64,000 nt of DNA from Peronospora farinosa. Lineage: Eukaryota; Oomycota; Peronosporomycetes; Peronosporales; Peronosporaceae. The stretch lies in the NCBI GenBank assembly GCA_947646735.1, contig CANTFK010000968.1:62001-126000 (forward strand). Direction: 5' to 3'. The position numbers and the translations under genes are program-made. Shown here piece after piece: positions 1 through 10,998 of the stretch (the first letter of the stretch is position 1; every line of letters starts with the position of its first letter). The notes below the pieces were generated by a model, which did not search any database, was not told the DNA's origin, and saw only the letters and a program-made list of their open reading frames with translations.

Positions 1-540
1 ACCTGCACTGATGACAATGAAAACAGAGCCTCAGTACTTTACGTACACGTGAACAGAGGAGGATAATAAACTAAACAATCGCTTAGTTGAAAAGAGAAAG
101 AGAACTGTAATTAATATAGTTAATTTTATAATAAAACTAATTTGTTATAACTTGTGTTTGTAAGAGTGTAGTCGTAGTTGCACTTGTGCAAAAGGTGAAG
201 GAAGTAAAAGTGAATATATTAGTGCTAACTACTCTAGTCCGTCAACACTACAACATGCATTTCCAACGGCACTCCATGTTGACCAGGTCAATTTCCACAT
301 GGTGGCCGTCTCTCTCCGTCCCTTGTGCCATCTCATCACATGAAGCCCGTCTCTCCCGCTCCCATCTATCATCTCGTAATGTGTCGCCCGTACCTTCTCG
401 TCCCATCTGTCAAGATGCCACAACAAAATAGCCAATCAGGTGACGTCGCATATTACCTGTAACTGATCTTGAACTTGGGCTTCAAATCTTGATGACCTGT
501 CAGAACCAATATCTTTTAACAGTGTTTATTGTATAAAACT
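1..540. other. Intergenic, no gene seen
   Basis: AT-rich sequence with short spurious reading frames only. No recognisable protein, RNA or repeat was found. It lies next to LTR debris that begins near 540. Confidence 0.5.
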
Positions 541-790
541 ACAACTATGTATGTTGACAACTTGCCCTCCACTCATTACGCGCGTCCATCGGTCATTGGT
601 CAGCGCGTTGGTTGTTATAATGGACTTTATCAAACAATCAGAGGACATCCCCAACTTGAAGAAGATGCGCGAACAATATTATAAATAAATATTATATTGT
701 CGAATATTATTAGTTACAATAACATTCTTATTCACACTTTATATAAGTGTCAGAATTATGTAACGGGCTCACTCCGTTATGTAACTGCAT
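540..790 (-). mobile_element. LTR fragment, inverted relative to the copy near 1.5 kb
   Basis: Positions 561-630 match the reverse complement of 1511-1583 at roughly 80% by eye; both share the core CACTCATTACGCGCGTCC. At 757-785 a TGTAACGGGCTC sequence followed by CCGTTATGTAAC resembles the LTR terminus also seen at 48.8 kb. The segment is best read as a degraded piece of a Gypsy-type LTR. The boundaries are approximate. Confidence 0.5.
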
Positions 791-1137
791 TTTTGGATAT
801 GATAGTCTCGATGCCATCGTCGAAATGAAGTAGGGGCCGTGGTCTACCGAGGAGGAACCGGGGATTTCAATGAGGGACCGTGGTCGACTCCTTTCGGTAC
901 CGTATTATCGTGCCCTGGTAATGATCTCCCCTATGCTGTTCCTGCAAATTTTTCTCAGCCAACGGCCGCTTCACCCCTAGATCTTCTTTCTCTTCATTCC
1001 CCTATTCCTGGTGCACGGTCTTTTACTCCTTGGACCCGACTGGCTTTTGAGGTCCCCACATTTCGCGAAGCACTTCATCACAGCTGCAAGCATTCCTTAC
1101 TTCTCGCAAGAAACGACAACCATATCGATGGTTGTCG

Positions 1138-1320
1138 ATTCTTTGCGGAGTATAACTTGTTCGTGGAGTATGAATCGGGATGACTTAACATTGTCGCCGA
1201 TGCACTCTCGCGTCGGTTTTGTTTTCGAGCTGACAGTAGTGAGGTTAACTCCACTGTCGCTACGCTGAGTATTAGCGTCCTATCGTCGAGCAAGCACCGT
1301 CTGTGTGTCGTACTGCATCA
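1138..1320 (+). pseudogene. Gypsy RNase H relic
   Basis: Reading from 1138, the frame gives RFFAEYNLFVEYESG, a stop, then LNIVADALSRR. This matches the end of the Ty3/Gypsy RNase H domain (pattern FFAEYN..VEY.PG..N.VADALSRR). The intact Gypsy element at 53 kb carries the same pattern (FFSEFNLKVEYKPGKSNVLA). The in-frame stop and the absence of reverse transcriptase and integrase around it show that this is a relic. The sequence from 839 to 1137 may be more of the same element, but I could not align it. Confidence 0.7.
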
Positions 1321-1394
1321 GTAAATGAGTGCTTTTCTCTCCCAGCAGGAGTCACTATATTAATCAGTCACCTTTGTGACTGATGGTTGGGGGT

Positions 1395-1680
1395 GATGTT
1401 ACGGGATACGTCTGTTACATAGCATTGGCACTAACATTAAATGCCAACGTGATTATTATCTTAGCGGCTAATATTGTCGTTATATCTCCTTGATGTCCTG
1501 CTTACTAGCTCATATAGGCCATAATACCAGCCACCGCGCTGGCCAATGATGAACGGACGCGCGTAATGAGTGGTAGGCAGATTGCCATTGTACATTTTTG
1601 TAGTAACACATAATCAAAGTAAGGTTCAGATGATCTATATAATAAAAGACTGTGACTATATACAGTTTTCACAACAAAGC
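1395..1680 (+). mobile_element. LTR fragment after a polypurine tract
   Basis: A polypurine-like run (GGTTGGGGG, about 1385-1393) is followed by TGATGTTACGGGATACG, the layout of a polypurine tract and the start of a 3' LTR. The part at 1511-1583 recurs inverted at 561-630. The RNase H relic lies about 75 bases upstream, so the integrase part of this element has been deleted. The right boundary is a guess. Confidence 0.5.
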
Positions 1681-2453
1681 GTGACGATCAAGTTATATTG
1701 CTTCCTGTGCTTCTTAGTGTAAGTGAGGCAACGAGGCACCTGCTTACAATGTCATCAGTGTAGACTATACTGTAGTCCGAGGGTACAAACGTTTTTATTC
1801 AACAAATTATGTAAAAGTAAATTTACGTCTCTACCCTTATCTTGTTGAGGTCACAAATCAGAGCATAATTGATGTTAAATAAGAGCAAGATGTCGTAAAG
1901 TATGTAACATTTAGCCACATTTATGTGCAGCTTTTCTATTCAATACATGTTTGTATTCTTCTTCACCTTTTTCTAATGACAATGAGACTCTGCGGGCAGT
2001 GCTTGGTATTTCCTAAACGTCCATCCTGTGTTCTTGTTGCGTGCAAGGCAAAGCCACTTCATCGTTGTAGTAAATGCAACTTAGTTGCCAGTACAGCCGG
2101 TCGGCCTGTCATTCACGCCGTAATGCGTAGAATTGAGCTCCATGCGGCGTCCAATTGGTTCCATGTGCACGAGTGCACGTGGCCTTCGTTAGCGATATAT
2201 TTATGAGCTAAAGCGGGCACAATACACACAGATAAACGCTGTATTTCTGGATCAGAATGTAACAGATCACAGATTAAGCATTAATTTGGAGTACCAAGCA
2301 GCTTCTGCTTTCACTTTTTGATCCATCGAACTGCTGTAGCTACATATAAGCAGCTACTACATTTGCAATTTTGCGCACTGAATCTAGTCAACTAGATGAT
2401 CTTCTTGCATGTTGCTGGTCACAACAGCTCCGAGCGTTTTCGACGCAACGTCT
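1681..2453. other. Intergenic, no gene seen
   Basis: A 93-codon open frame at 1925-2206 begins with a hydrophobic stretch and is cysteine-rich, but it matches nothing I recognise and has no supporting context. The rest is the 3' flank of the cyclophilin gene on the minus strand. Confidence 0.4.
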
Positions 2454-3351
2454 TCATTGTGAAATTGGATAGGCACGCTTGACATGGATCTCTTCGTGAG
2501 GTCTTGACGCATAACACATCAACAATAATGATATAAACACATCAGCTCAGCAGCAAAATGACCTCAACGTACCATCTTATCTCACCTGTCATTAGCGCCA
2601 GTTGGCACCATACCCATGCGCTGAATCACCTTCATCCCCGTCGAAATCCGCCCAAATATCGTGTGCTTACCTACACACATTCATCCATTCAAACAACCCA
2701 ATACAATCAGCTTTACAAGCTTGATCAACAAAACTTGATCAAACTTGTCAATACCATCCAGCCACGGTGTCGGTGCCAACGTAATGAAGAACTGACTGCC
2801 ATTAGTGTTCGGCCCTGAATTCGCCTATCAAAAGGTCATACAAGTAAGTGGATTACAAAAACTAAGAGGAGTCTCACTCTCCTACTTTATAATCATAAGT
2901 ATATAATTTTACCATCGACAGCACACCAGCTCCCGTGTGTTTGAGCTCCTTGGAGATCTCATCATCAAATTTTGCCCTGTCGCACCCATTAATTGTTATT
3001 AGACATGAAATATTACAATAGACTTGACAGGACAAATACGGACCCATAAATGGACTCTCCGCCTCTTCCCGTTCCTGTGGGATCCCCACCTTGAATCATA
3101 AAACCTTTAATAATGCGGTGAAAGATGGTATTGTTATAGTAACCGCGTCGCGCCAGCTCGACAATATTCCAACAGGTTTTTGGCGCGTGCTCAGAGTACA
3201 ATTCCATCGTAAAGCCACCCTATCATTACAATTGTTTCAGTATTCACGTTATGAGTTGTTTAATGCTAGATTACAGCCCGAGACGCGCTGCAGACAGGCG
3301 CACCACAGACGTCTCGAAGACCACATGGGTTGGCAGCTTTGACGTAGCCAT
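2454..3351 (-). CDS. PPIL1: Cyclophilin, PPIL1-type peptidyl-prolyl isomerase
   Basis: This is a six-exon gene on the minus strand: 3351-3304, 3219-3044, 2976-2913, 2824-2755, 2670-2586, 2502-2454. The exons sum to 492 bases (163 residues), and every junction keeps frame with GT...AG introns. The product follows the single-domain PPIL1 cyclophilin along its length: [19 protein letters not shown], then [22 protein letters not shown], then [20 protein letters not shown], then HTIFGRI. The active-site Arg of FHRII, the QFF segment and the Trp of the WLDGKHTIFG segment are present. PPIL1 proteins catalyse cis-trans isomerisation of prolyl bonds and associate with the spliceosome; that role is inferred from the family. 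The C-terminus (KRAYPISQ) also matches family members (KAYPSG). Confidence 0.9.
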
Positions 3352-3538
3352 TTTTGAGATACTGTAATAATTGCGGTCACAAAATTTGGATCAAAATGAC
3401 TCAATCTCAATAAAACCAGACTAATTTCAATCAAACGTCTTTTTAAAGTACCAAATTTCAGTAAGTATACAAATTAATTGCCAGGTCATTTATTGGGTAA
3501 AATAGCGTATTCAACCATCACTCTTGTCTTCCGCATTA

Positions 3539-6432
3539 ATGGGTCTGCACGTACTCGACCGACGAGACGTGCAGCGCATCTGCAGCGGTCAGTCAGTCTT
3601 GGACCTTGCGACTGCCGTTAAAGAGCTAGTGGAGAATGCGCTGGATGCCGGTGCATCGCAGATCGAGGTGAAACTTACGGAGTTCGGGCGCGATGCCTTT
3701 GAGGTCAGCGACAACGGCGTGGGCGTCACGCCCGAGAATTACATGTTGCTGGCACGTAAACATTACACTAGCAAGATTAGCAGCTTTGAGGACATTGAGA
3801 GCGTCACGTCCTTTGGCTTTCGGTGCATTTTGTGTTTTTTACTTAAAATTATGGTGATGGTGATTGATTTAATTTAATTAATTAATTAATTGTTTATATT
3901 ATTGTAGTGGTGAAGCATTAAGCTCCATCTGTGAGCTAGCATCAAGTTTTACAGTATGCACGAGAACGCAGAATGAAGCGGTGGGGACACTGCTGGAGTA
4001 CAACGCCAGTGGAGAATTAGTAAAAGAGACAAAGAAGGCGCGGCCGGTGGGCACAACTGTCGTAGTGAAAGAATTGTTCAAGGTGCAATAATTAATTGAT
4101 GAGACTAGAAAGAGTTTGCTGACTAATATTATACTACTGCGTGCTCTTGCAGCCGCTGGCAGTTCGGTCGAAGGATTTTCAGCGCAATATAAAAAAGCAT
4201 TATGCTAAGCTGCTCAAGGTCCTGCAAGCGTACGCTGTGAGCTGCGCGTATGTTAAGATCTGTGTATTTAATATCACGGGCAAACAGAATGCCAGTCGAC
4301 AGGTTGTGCTCGCTACTCAAATGCACCAGACGATGGGGGATAATATTGCCAATGTGTTTGGCACCAAATTTTTTAGGACTTTATTGAGGGTGGATTTTGA
4401 ATTGCGTGTTGGATTGAAAACTGGGGAAGAAGATAAGGAAAATGCCAGAGATGAAGGTAGCAGTGACGGTGGCAGTGGACAGATAAGCTCTGGTGTGTTT
4501 GAGATTGACGACACAGTAAGTGGGCAAGAACGCAAGGTGGTAGGATATGTTTCCAAAGTTGGTGCTGGAGTCGGCCGAAGTGATAATGACCGACAATTTT
4601 TCTTTATCAATGGACGGCCATTTAACTTGGCAAAGGTACGGATGATGAATACCGGAGATGCTTTTTGGTGACTTACTTTCGATTGTGTCGTTAGGTGGCG
4701 AAAATACTGAATGAAGTGTGGCGACATTACGAAATGAAGCAAAAGCCAGCATGTGTACTCAACTTCCATCTCCCGCTCGGTGACTACGATGTAAACGTCA
4801 CTCCGGACAAACGGGAGACGTTCATGAAGTATGTACGTGAGCTTTCGTTCTCATTATGTGGGTGATCTTTAGTATTGATGTCGTACTTCTTAGGAAGCAG
4901 AGATTCTTGATGCATTCAAGTCGGGTCTAAGCAAACTCTATGAGCCGAGTCGAGGAACGTTTACGGTTCAGCCTTTGATGACAGCATTTCCTCGAATCAC
5001 AAAAACAGAAGATTCTACGAAACAATCTGATTCTCTTTTACAAAAAGATGCTGCTGTAGCACAACTACAGCGTACGCCTGATTCTGACAACCGAAAGGGT
5101 GACGACGAAGCACCAGCAGAGATCACGACGATGACGAGATTCTCCGAAAATGACCAAGACGATACTGAAGTGCAGAATTCAAGACATGTCATTGTTGATA
5201 TACTTCAGCCAAAGTTTCAGTGGGGCAAAAGCACAGAGCGTACGCATAACAAATATGATGATGCCGGCGAATCAAAGCAAGCTTCGTCACCGACGACAAG
5301 TACTGCGTCTCCGCTATTATCCGTTGAACACCCTATGTTGGATCTGCGGAATGATGTCAAAAGACAGAAGGTAAACTCCCCTCCTTCTTCACAATCAACC
5401 TCTTCGATGTTGGAAGAGCATGTGTGGTCATTTGACGAAATGATGAAGCAGCGGCAGCTGTATATTGGGGAAGAACTGGAGCATGAACGAAGGCGAAAGG
5501 CAAACCGCCTTAAGATACCGAAGATGTGTTCTACCTTAGTCGAGGGAAACATCGAAAAAGAAACAAATGAGCTTGTTGCGTCAGCTCTGCAACGAGTGCT
5601 GAAGAAGGAAGATTTTAAGCGCATGGAAATTCTTGGCCAGTTTAACCTTGGTTTTATTATTGGCAAGCTGGACAATGACGTGTTCATTATTGACCAGCAC
5701 GCCAGTGATGAAAAGTTTAATTATGAGATGTTGCAGCAAACCACTGTCATGCACCAGCAACCCCTTGTCCGGCCGCTCATGTTGGAGCTAACAGCTGGAG
5801 AAGAAATGATCATTTTAGATCATCTGGATGTTTTCGCCAAGAATGGATTTACCTTTTTCGTTGACAAGGACGCTCCAGCGACAAAGAAATTGAAGCTGCT
5901 GTCATTGCCTTTCACAAAACACACACAATTCGGCACTGAAGGTAAAGTCGAATGTGTCACCTTTTGTTCGTGTTCGCCGACGTGTTGTATTTTGCGTTGC
6001 CGTAGATATTCGAGAATTGGCGTCGCTACTAATGGACGCACCGTTAAATTCGTCTACGATCCGCTTGCCTAAAGTGATGGCGATGTTTGCATCACGAGCG
6101 TGCAGAAGCTCTATAATGATCGGCACCGCTCTCCACAAGGAGGAAATGCAAAAGGTATGTCTTGATAATGGTGTTGTGAATACCAATGTTGCTGATACGT
6201 GCCATTGCTGATAATATTGCATCGTGCCGTTGCTGTCGCAGATTGTTCGAAATCTATCGGGCCTGGACCAGCCGTGGAACTGTCCACATGGGTACGGTGG
6301 CTATTCTTTATGTGCAGTTTGTTGCATGACCTTCGCATGTGATTATCAATGTGTCTGTCGTTTTGCGGCAGGCGTCCCACTCTTCGCCACTTGGTCGATC
6401 TTTTGCACCTCGCCGAAAGTAACGGCAACTAA
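3539..6432 (+). CDS. PMS2: MutL mismatch-repair protein, PMS2/MutLalpha type
   Basis: Eight exons (3539-3822, 3908-4082, 4153-4635, 4695-4832, 4894-5941, 6006-6154, 6242-6291, 6372-6432) join in frame to 2388 bases, 795 residues, close to human PMS2 and yeast Pms1. The N-terminus has the GHKL ATPase motifs ENALDAG and DNGVGV, and FGFRGEALSSI spans the first intron. A low-complexity linker follows. The C-terminal endonuclease domain has the metal-binding motif [12 protein letters not shown] (residues 627-638), [12 protein letters not shown], and a terminal CPHGRPT split over the last intron. By family, it partners MLH1 and nicks DNA during mismatch repair in the nucleus. The ATG at 3539 is chosen because the codons before it include only a TTG. 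All key residues are intact, so the gene should be functional. Confidence 0.93.
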
Positions 6433-6547
6433 CACACACTTTTCCTCTCGTAAGTAAGCGCTACCCCATCGGACATAGGCGTATGCATTAGCCACTTTTT
6501 GAATGCAAGGCTGTGTTAATAATTATGTAGTGCTGCATCTTCGTTTT

Positions 6548-9236
6548 CTAAAGCGTTGTCTCATTAGGCACTTCAGAAGCGTCGATGCTTAAACTTGAAG
6601 GCAACAACTGTTTCTGGTACTTCTCGCATAGTTTGTTGTAGCCATCAACAAGGACCGGGTCGTGAGGGTCCCCGTGGAAATTGGCATTGACGAACTCGGT
6701 CCATTCACGAATGTCATTCTCTTCCGGTGAGTGCGTGAAACACCCACCGTCACACTGGCACTCTCCGCCGTATTCTTTTGGCAAATTTTCGGGTGCAACA
6801 AACTCCAGCAGCGCTTTAGTAATGTCTTTTTGGCCACGAAGCACGTGAATACGCTCACGCGTCTTCGAATTGACAAGCGGTGACACGAGCTTCCAGATAA
6901 GGTTGAACCAGGATGGAGGGTTAATGAGAAACACCTGGTAGACCCGCTCTGGGTTGTACGTGGCTATTACCTCGCCCCACTTCTTTGTGTAGTTAACCAC
7001 GTCGCTCGACAAATCAACCATGGAGATTCCTTTAATATCATACACTTTAAGCATATTGCCCTCCGGGAACGGCCGCGGGTCGATCACGTTCCACATGAAC
7101 TCCATCATGCGGACGTGGTGCATGATTGCTTCGTCTTCCGAAACACCACGACCCGTGAAATCGTGCAGCGCCTTCCGTTGGCCACCAAGGAACTCGTAAG
7201 AAATCGGATGACCTTGTCGATCCTTTTTGTGTATAAAGTGTGTGAAGCACTCCTTCATGTCCGCGTACACGTGTGATGGACGCAGCAAAATCGTGTCTAC
7301 GTCGTTTTCTTTTCGCCACTTCATTGTCGCAGCGTACCGCTCCTTTGCTTCCTCAACATCGCCTTCACACCCAGCGAGGAAACGGCTATCGAGCTCTTCG
7401 TCTTGACCATCATCATTGCACTCCGATGACCCTTCGCTCTTTCCCATCGTGATTTTGACACATTCAACACGCAACTGTTGTGCCCTCGAAAATCGTTTGG
7501 TCGTTAGCAGCAAACTGATGCCCTCGTGAAAGCGAGTGAGGAATAGAGCAAGCGCTGACAGCCACGCTAGAAGTTCAAAAGAGCCTTTGTCCATTGAGTT
7601 CATGACTGCTGCTACTACCACAAAGAATAAAGCAAGCCCCCAAAAATGCCAGTTGGTCTCCCCTTCCGAACTGCTCAAAGCCTTTTCAGTTTTAACGGCA
7701 ACATAAAGCACATGTTCGTCGCGTAGACCGTTTCCTAATGGCTCGGCCTCTACCACAACAGGCGAGCAGCCCTTACCCCCATGAATGAGCATCTCGCGCG
7801 AATAAAGCGCTGTACCGTTAGCCGATGGGCCGTTCACGTAAAATCGGAGAATACTTGAGGGATACATATCAACTCGGAAGGTTTTGCCGACGGCCGGGTT
7901 GCTGGCTATCACGGACTCGGGAAGCGACGACTCGTGCTGGACAGTCACACAACTAATGGAGTTGTCCTCAGGCTGCGGACCACGTTGCAGCTTAAAGAGA
8001 GCGTCCTGAAAGAGTTGCATAGCCTTGCGCAATGTATTCGCAATCTCCGTGCACTGTTCAGGCGTGCGCGCACGTACGCGAAAGACTCGGCCATCGGAGC
8101 GAATTACTGTCAGAATACGCGGAAACTGATCGTTGACCTCGATGTGTAGAATATCCGACAAATGAACGGACGACCGTACTTCACCTAAAGCCATGGCCGA
8201 CACAGGAATGCAATCGTCATCGGTAATGGATCCCGTCGCCTTAAAGCACAGCATTTCTGCTGTCGTCAGCATGAAAACTCTCCACTTCCACAACGCCACG
8301 TTAGCGCTCATACGACGACTTGCGAGGGACCGTCCTCCCATTGTAAACGTGCCTAAATACAGGATTTCATCTACAGTGTTGTCCTGTTCCTCCAATAAGC
8401 AACTAAACAAAATGCCAGGCATTGCATTGGCATTATTGCTCGCCAAAGTGCTGCCCATTGAGTTCAAACTGAAGCTTGCTCGGCTATTGCCATCAGGTGT
8501 TCCAGGTGCAATTGCCGTCCGGTCTACTGATGGTAGACTGTCCTTTGGAGGAGTTAACGGCATCAACATCTTCTTTTCAGAAATAGGCGACACTTCCGGG
8601 TCACTCTCTCGTTCCGTATAGCTGGGATTAGAATTGTGTCGTGGTCTTGAACTTTTAGGACTACGATATCCCGCTCGACGCTGCACCAAGTACCTTGTAC
8701 ACAAGTCGCAGACTCGCACTTCCTTCATAATCCCCAAGTGAGGCAATGGCACTTGGTTCTTACTATGTACACCACATACAGTAAGTCGACAGTTCCGGCA
8801 TTGATGCTACAAAAGACCCAGAATATAAAAAAACCCATTACTAAAAAAAACAATCCCCCCGTCCTCGAATAAACCATACAATAAAACCCACCCGAACCCG
8901 TAATAATCGAAGAGAGACATTGCAGACGTGACATTTCGAGTCTGCGCCAGTTTGTGGCGTCATTGCAACATCGAGTGACCGACTAGAGGTGTATTCTGAA
9001 GCTGTAGGTGTTGTCACTTCATCTGTACTTGATAACGAAGTGCTATTGCTCTTAAAATGTGCCAAAAAAGCGGCTTTACGTCGCTGGAGCTCCTCGACCA
9101 TTGTAGATTCCACTTCACTCGTACTTAAAGAAGTTGTCGATAAAGAAGATGAAAGAGAGGATGTGGATGTGAAAGAGGAAGTGGTTGTTAGATCTGGACT
9201 TCGTTCACGAGAGGCTTCACGAAGGAAGCGCGGCAT
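6548..9236 (-). CDS. FYVE-PH-transmembrane-CRAL-TRIO protein
   Basis: Two exons (9236-8892, 8806-6548) give 867 residues. The intron splits a FYVE zinc finger. Exon 1 ends CHVCNVSLRLLRVR and exon 2 starts HQCRNCRLTVC, followed by VCDLC about 30 residues on; choosing the GTGGGT donor restores the 12-residue C-to-C spacing of FYVE domains. A Ser/Thr-rich N-terminus (1-95) precedes it. A PH-like domain (about 263-380), two adjacent hydrophobic helices (about 501-519 and 525-549) and a CRAL-TRIO/Sec14 domain (about 588-798) follow. A Cys-rich CQCDGGC patch follows the lipid-binding domain. FYVE and PH domains bind phosphoinositides and Sec14 domains carry lipids, so a membrane-anchored lipid-exchange or tethering role on endosomes is plausible but inferred. 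An additional 5' exon cannot be excluded, because a possible acceptor lies just upstream of the ATG. Confidence 0.85.
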
Positions 9237-10998
9237 TGCGAGGCGATCGTCAGTCTCTAAAATTTAATGGTAACGTTTTTTTGGACCAAAAGCTTTAGGA
9301 TAGAAAGAACGTTCGTCTACTTATTAGTTTTGAGATGATCTTCTATTTTTGCAGACTTATTATGTATTAAGTATACTTGACTTGCAATGGGAGGGCATAT
9401 AACTGTTAAATGTTATTTGTGATTTATGCATTATAAAAGGTGTACAGTATCACTAGTTGACGACGCAAATGATCCTATTTGACGACAATGTTGTCGCCTC
9501 TAGCGCAAATACTAGACTCAATTTGCAATCTGCATGGCAACTACACGGTCAATTGCGCGTTATTGTTCAGTTGTTCATAGTATCGTAAGATTTTTGTCAA
9601 ATGTTTCGACGTTTACGCGGCTTTCGACTAAGCGACATCTATTCAGCTCATTGTCGTCACGTAGAAATCTCCTCGAGGCTCTTTTCAACTTCCTCGGTAC
9701 ATGGAGGTTGAGCCTTTCCCGTCACCATAACAAAACTGCAACTCATCAGCAACATTGCCTGTCAGTATAGAGTCCTTGCTGTAGATAGGACGAAAAGATG
9801 ATACTACTCTGATGTGTCCCGTCTTGTCGTTTATTGGCACATGAGGTCTCGTCGTCAAGCTGAAACAAGCCTAATGTGTCTTCTGCGCTGAAAGTTACGA
9901 GGCTGTGGCCCTAGCCTCGCAACTTTCAACGCAGAAGGAGCTAAAATGTTCTACAAAAGGACTCATATTCAACTAAAAACGAGGCATATCGTGAACTGGA
10001 AACCGTAGAATATGTCGGGAAAGTTGGCTGAAAATGTTTGAATTATACAATGACATGAAAGTCCAATAGTTTACGTGGACGTGAATCCAATTCCTCCTAC
10101 AATCGCCAATCCTGAAGCGATGACGGTCAACATCTCTCTGTAAACCAATCGAGTTACGTTCCACGGCGAAATCGGATCACAATGTTCCAGTTGCACGATG
10201 ACGCACGACTGAAAGGCTACACAAGATGCAAGACAAGAGATCACTACAGTCCGCCTTAGATTCTCTACTTGGACAAAAACCTGCCGTAGCGTCGGTCAAC
10301 GTGACCTAGAGCACTCCCAACGCTATCAAGCAGCTCAGTCGCCTTCTCTTTCGACCGTCCAAAGAGGAGAGGACAAAAAATAGCTCGATGGGATTAGACA
10401 AGTCCATCCAATATCATTCGCTGAAGTCCCAAGGCGGTTTGTGCTGATGCCGCGTCAATGGACATCGTGCGCGTTTTTAAGTAAGTGTTAATGATGCTGA
10501 TGCCGGCTATCATGGCGGCGTCGGCATTGCTGCTTTGTGGTATTTCACGACACCTGGACAGCTCAGAACTTGCTGTGCAAAAAGACCAAGACCGGCGTGA
10601 TTCGTGGCTCTACCTGGCAGCACATGCTACTCCGACGCTATTGTACGATGAGGGTATTTGCATTGTATGACGACGTTTTCAATCGTTTACATGTATAAGG
10701 TAGATCCTTCGTCTGAAGGTGTCGACTTGCTCAGTATGGACAACTCAGACAAACGTGTGGCGGTGATTAACCTCATTTGTAAATGATGATGCGTTTCCCT
10801 CCTCTAATTACTAGCAGCGCTTTCCTCAACGCATTCACTTATCGCATACTCCGACCGTGCACAACTCTTTTATTCTGGTAGCAACTCCGATATTTTGCCC
10901 CGTTGCCATTCATCGAGGTCATGACATCTTCATCGAAGCAAAGAGCAGTATCGTAAACTATCAGGCGATCGCCACATTCACACTCAACTTGCTGAACA
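9237..10998. other. Intergenic with an isolated hairpin
   Basis: No convincing gene. Short frames at 9534-9770 and 10485-10670 have hydrophobic stretches but no recognisable domain. The only structured element seen is the inverted repeat at 9881-9936, listed separately. Confidence 0.4.
9881..9936. repeat. 24-bp imperfect inverted repeat (hairpin)
   Basis: The stem arms are 9881-9904 and 9913-9936, separated by an 8-base loop. The arms start TTCTGCG and end CGAGGCT. They differ at two positions only, both of which would allow G-U pairing in RNA. No coding frame covers it. It could be a miniature transposon remnant or a transcribed hairpin. Confidence 0.7.

Noticed and set aside
1925..2206. 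93-residue cysteine-rich frame with a hydrophobic start
   Set aside because: The hydrophobic part is interrupted by polar residues, and there is no leader motif or promoter signal.
4317..4769. Long minus-strand frames opposite the MutL exon 3
   Set aside because: Shadow of the coding strand; the plus strand carries clear MutL motifs.
8193..8621. 142-residue plus-strand frame opposite the FYVE/PH gene
   Set aside because: Antisense shadow of the long minus-strand exon.
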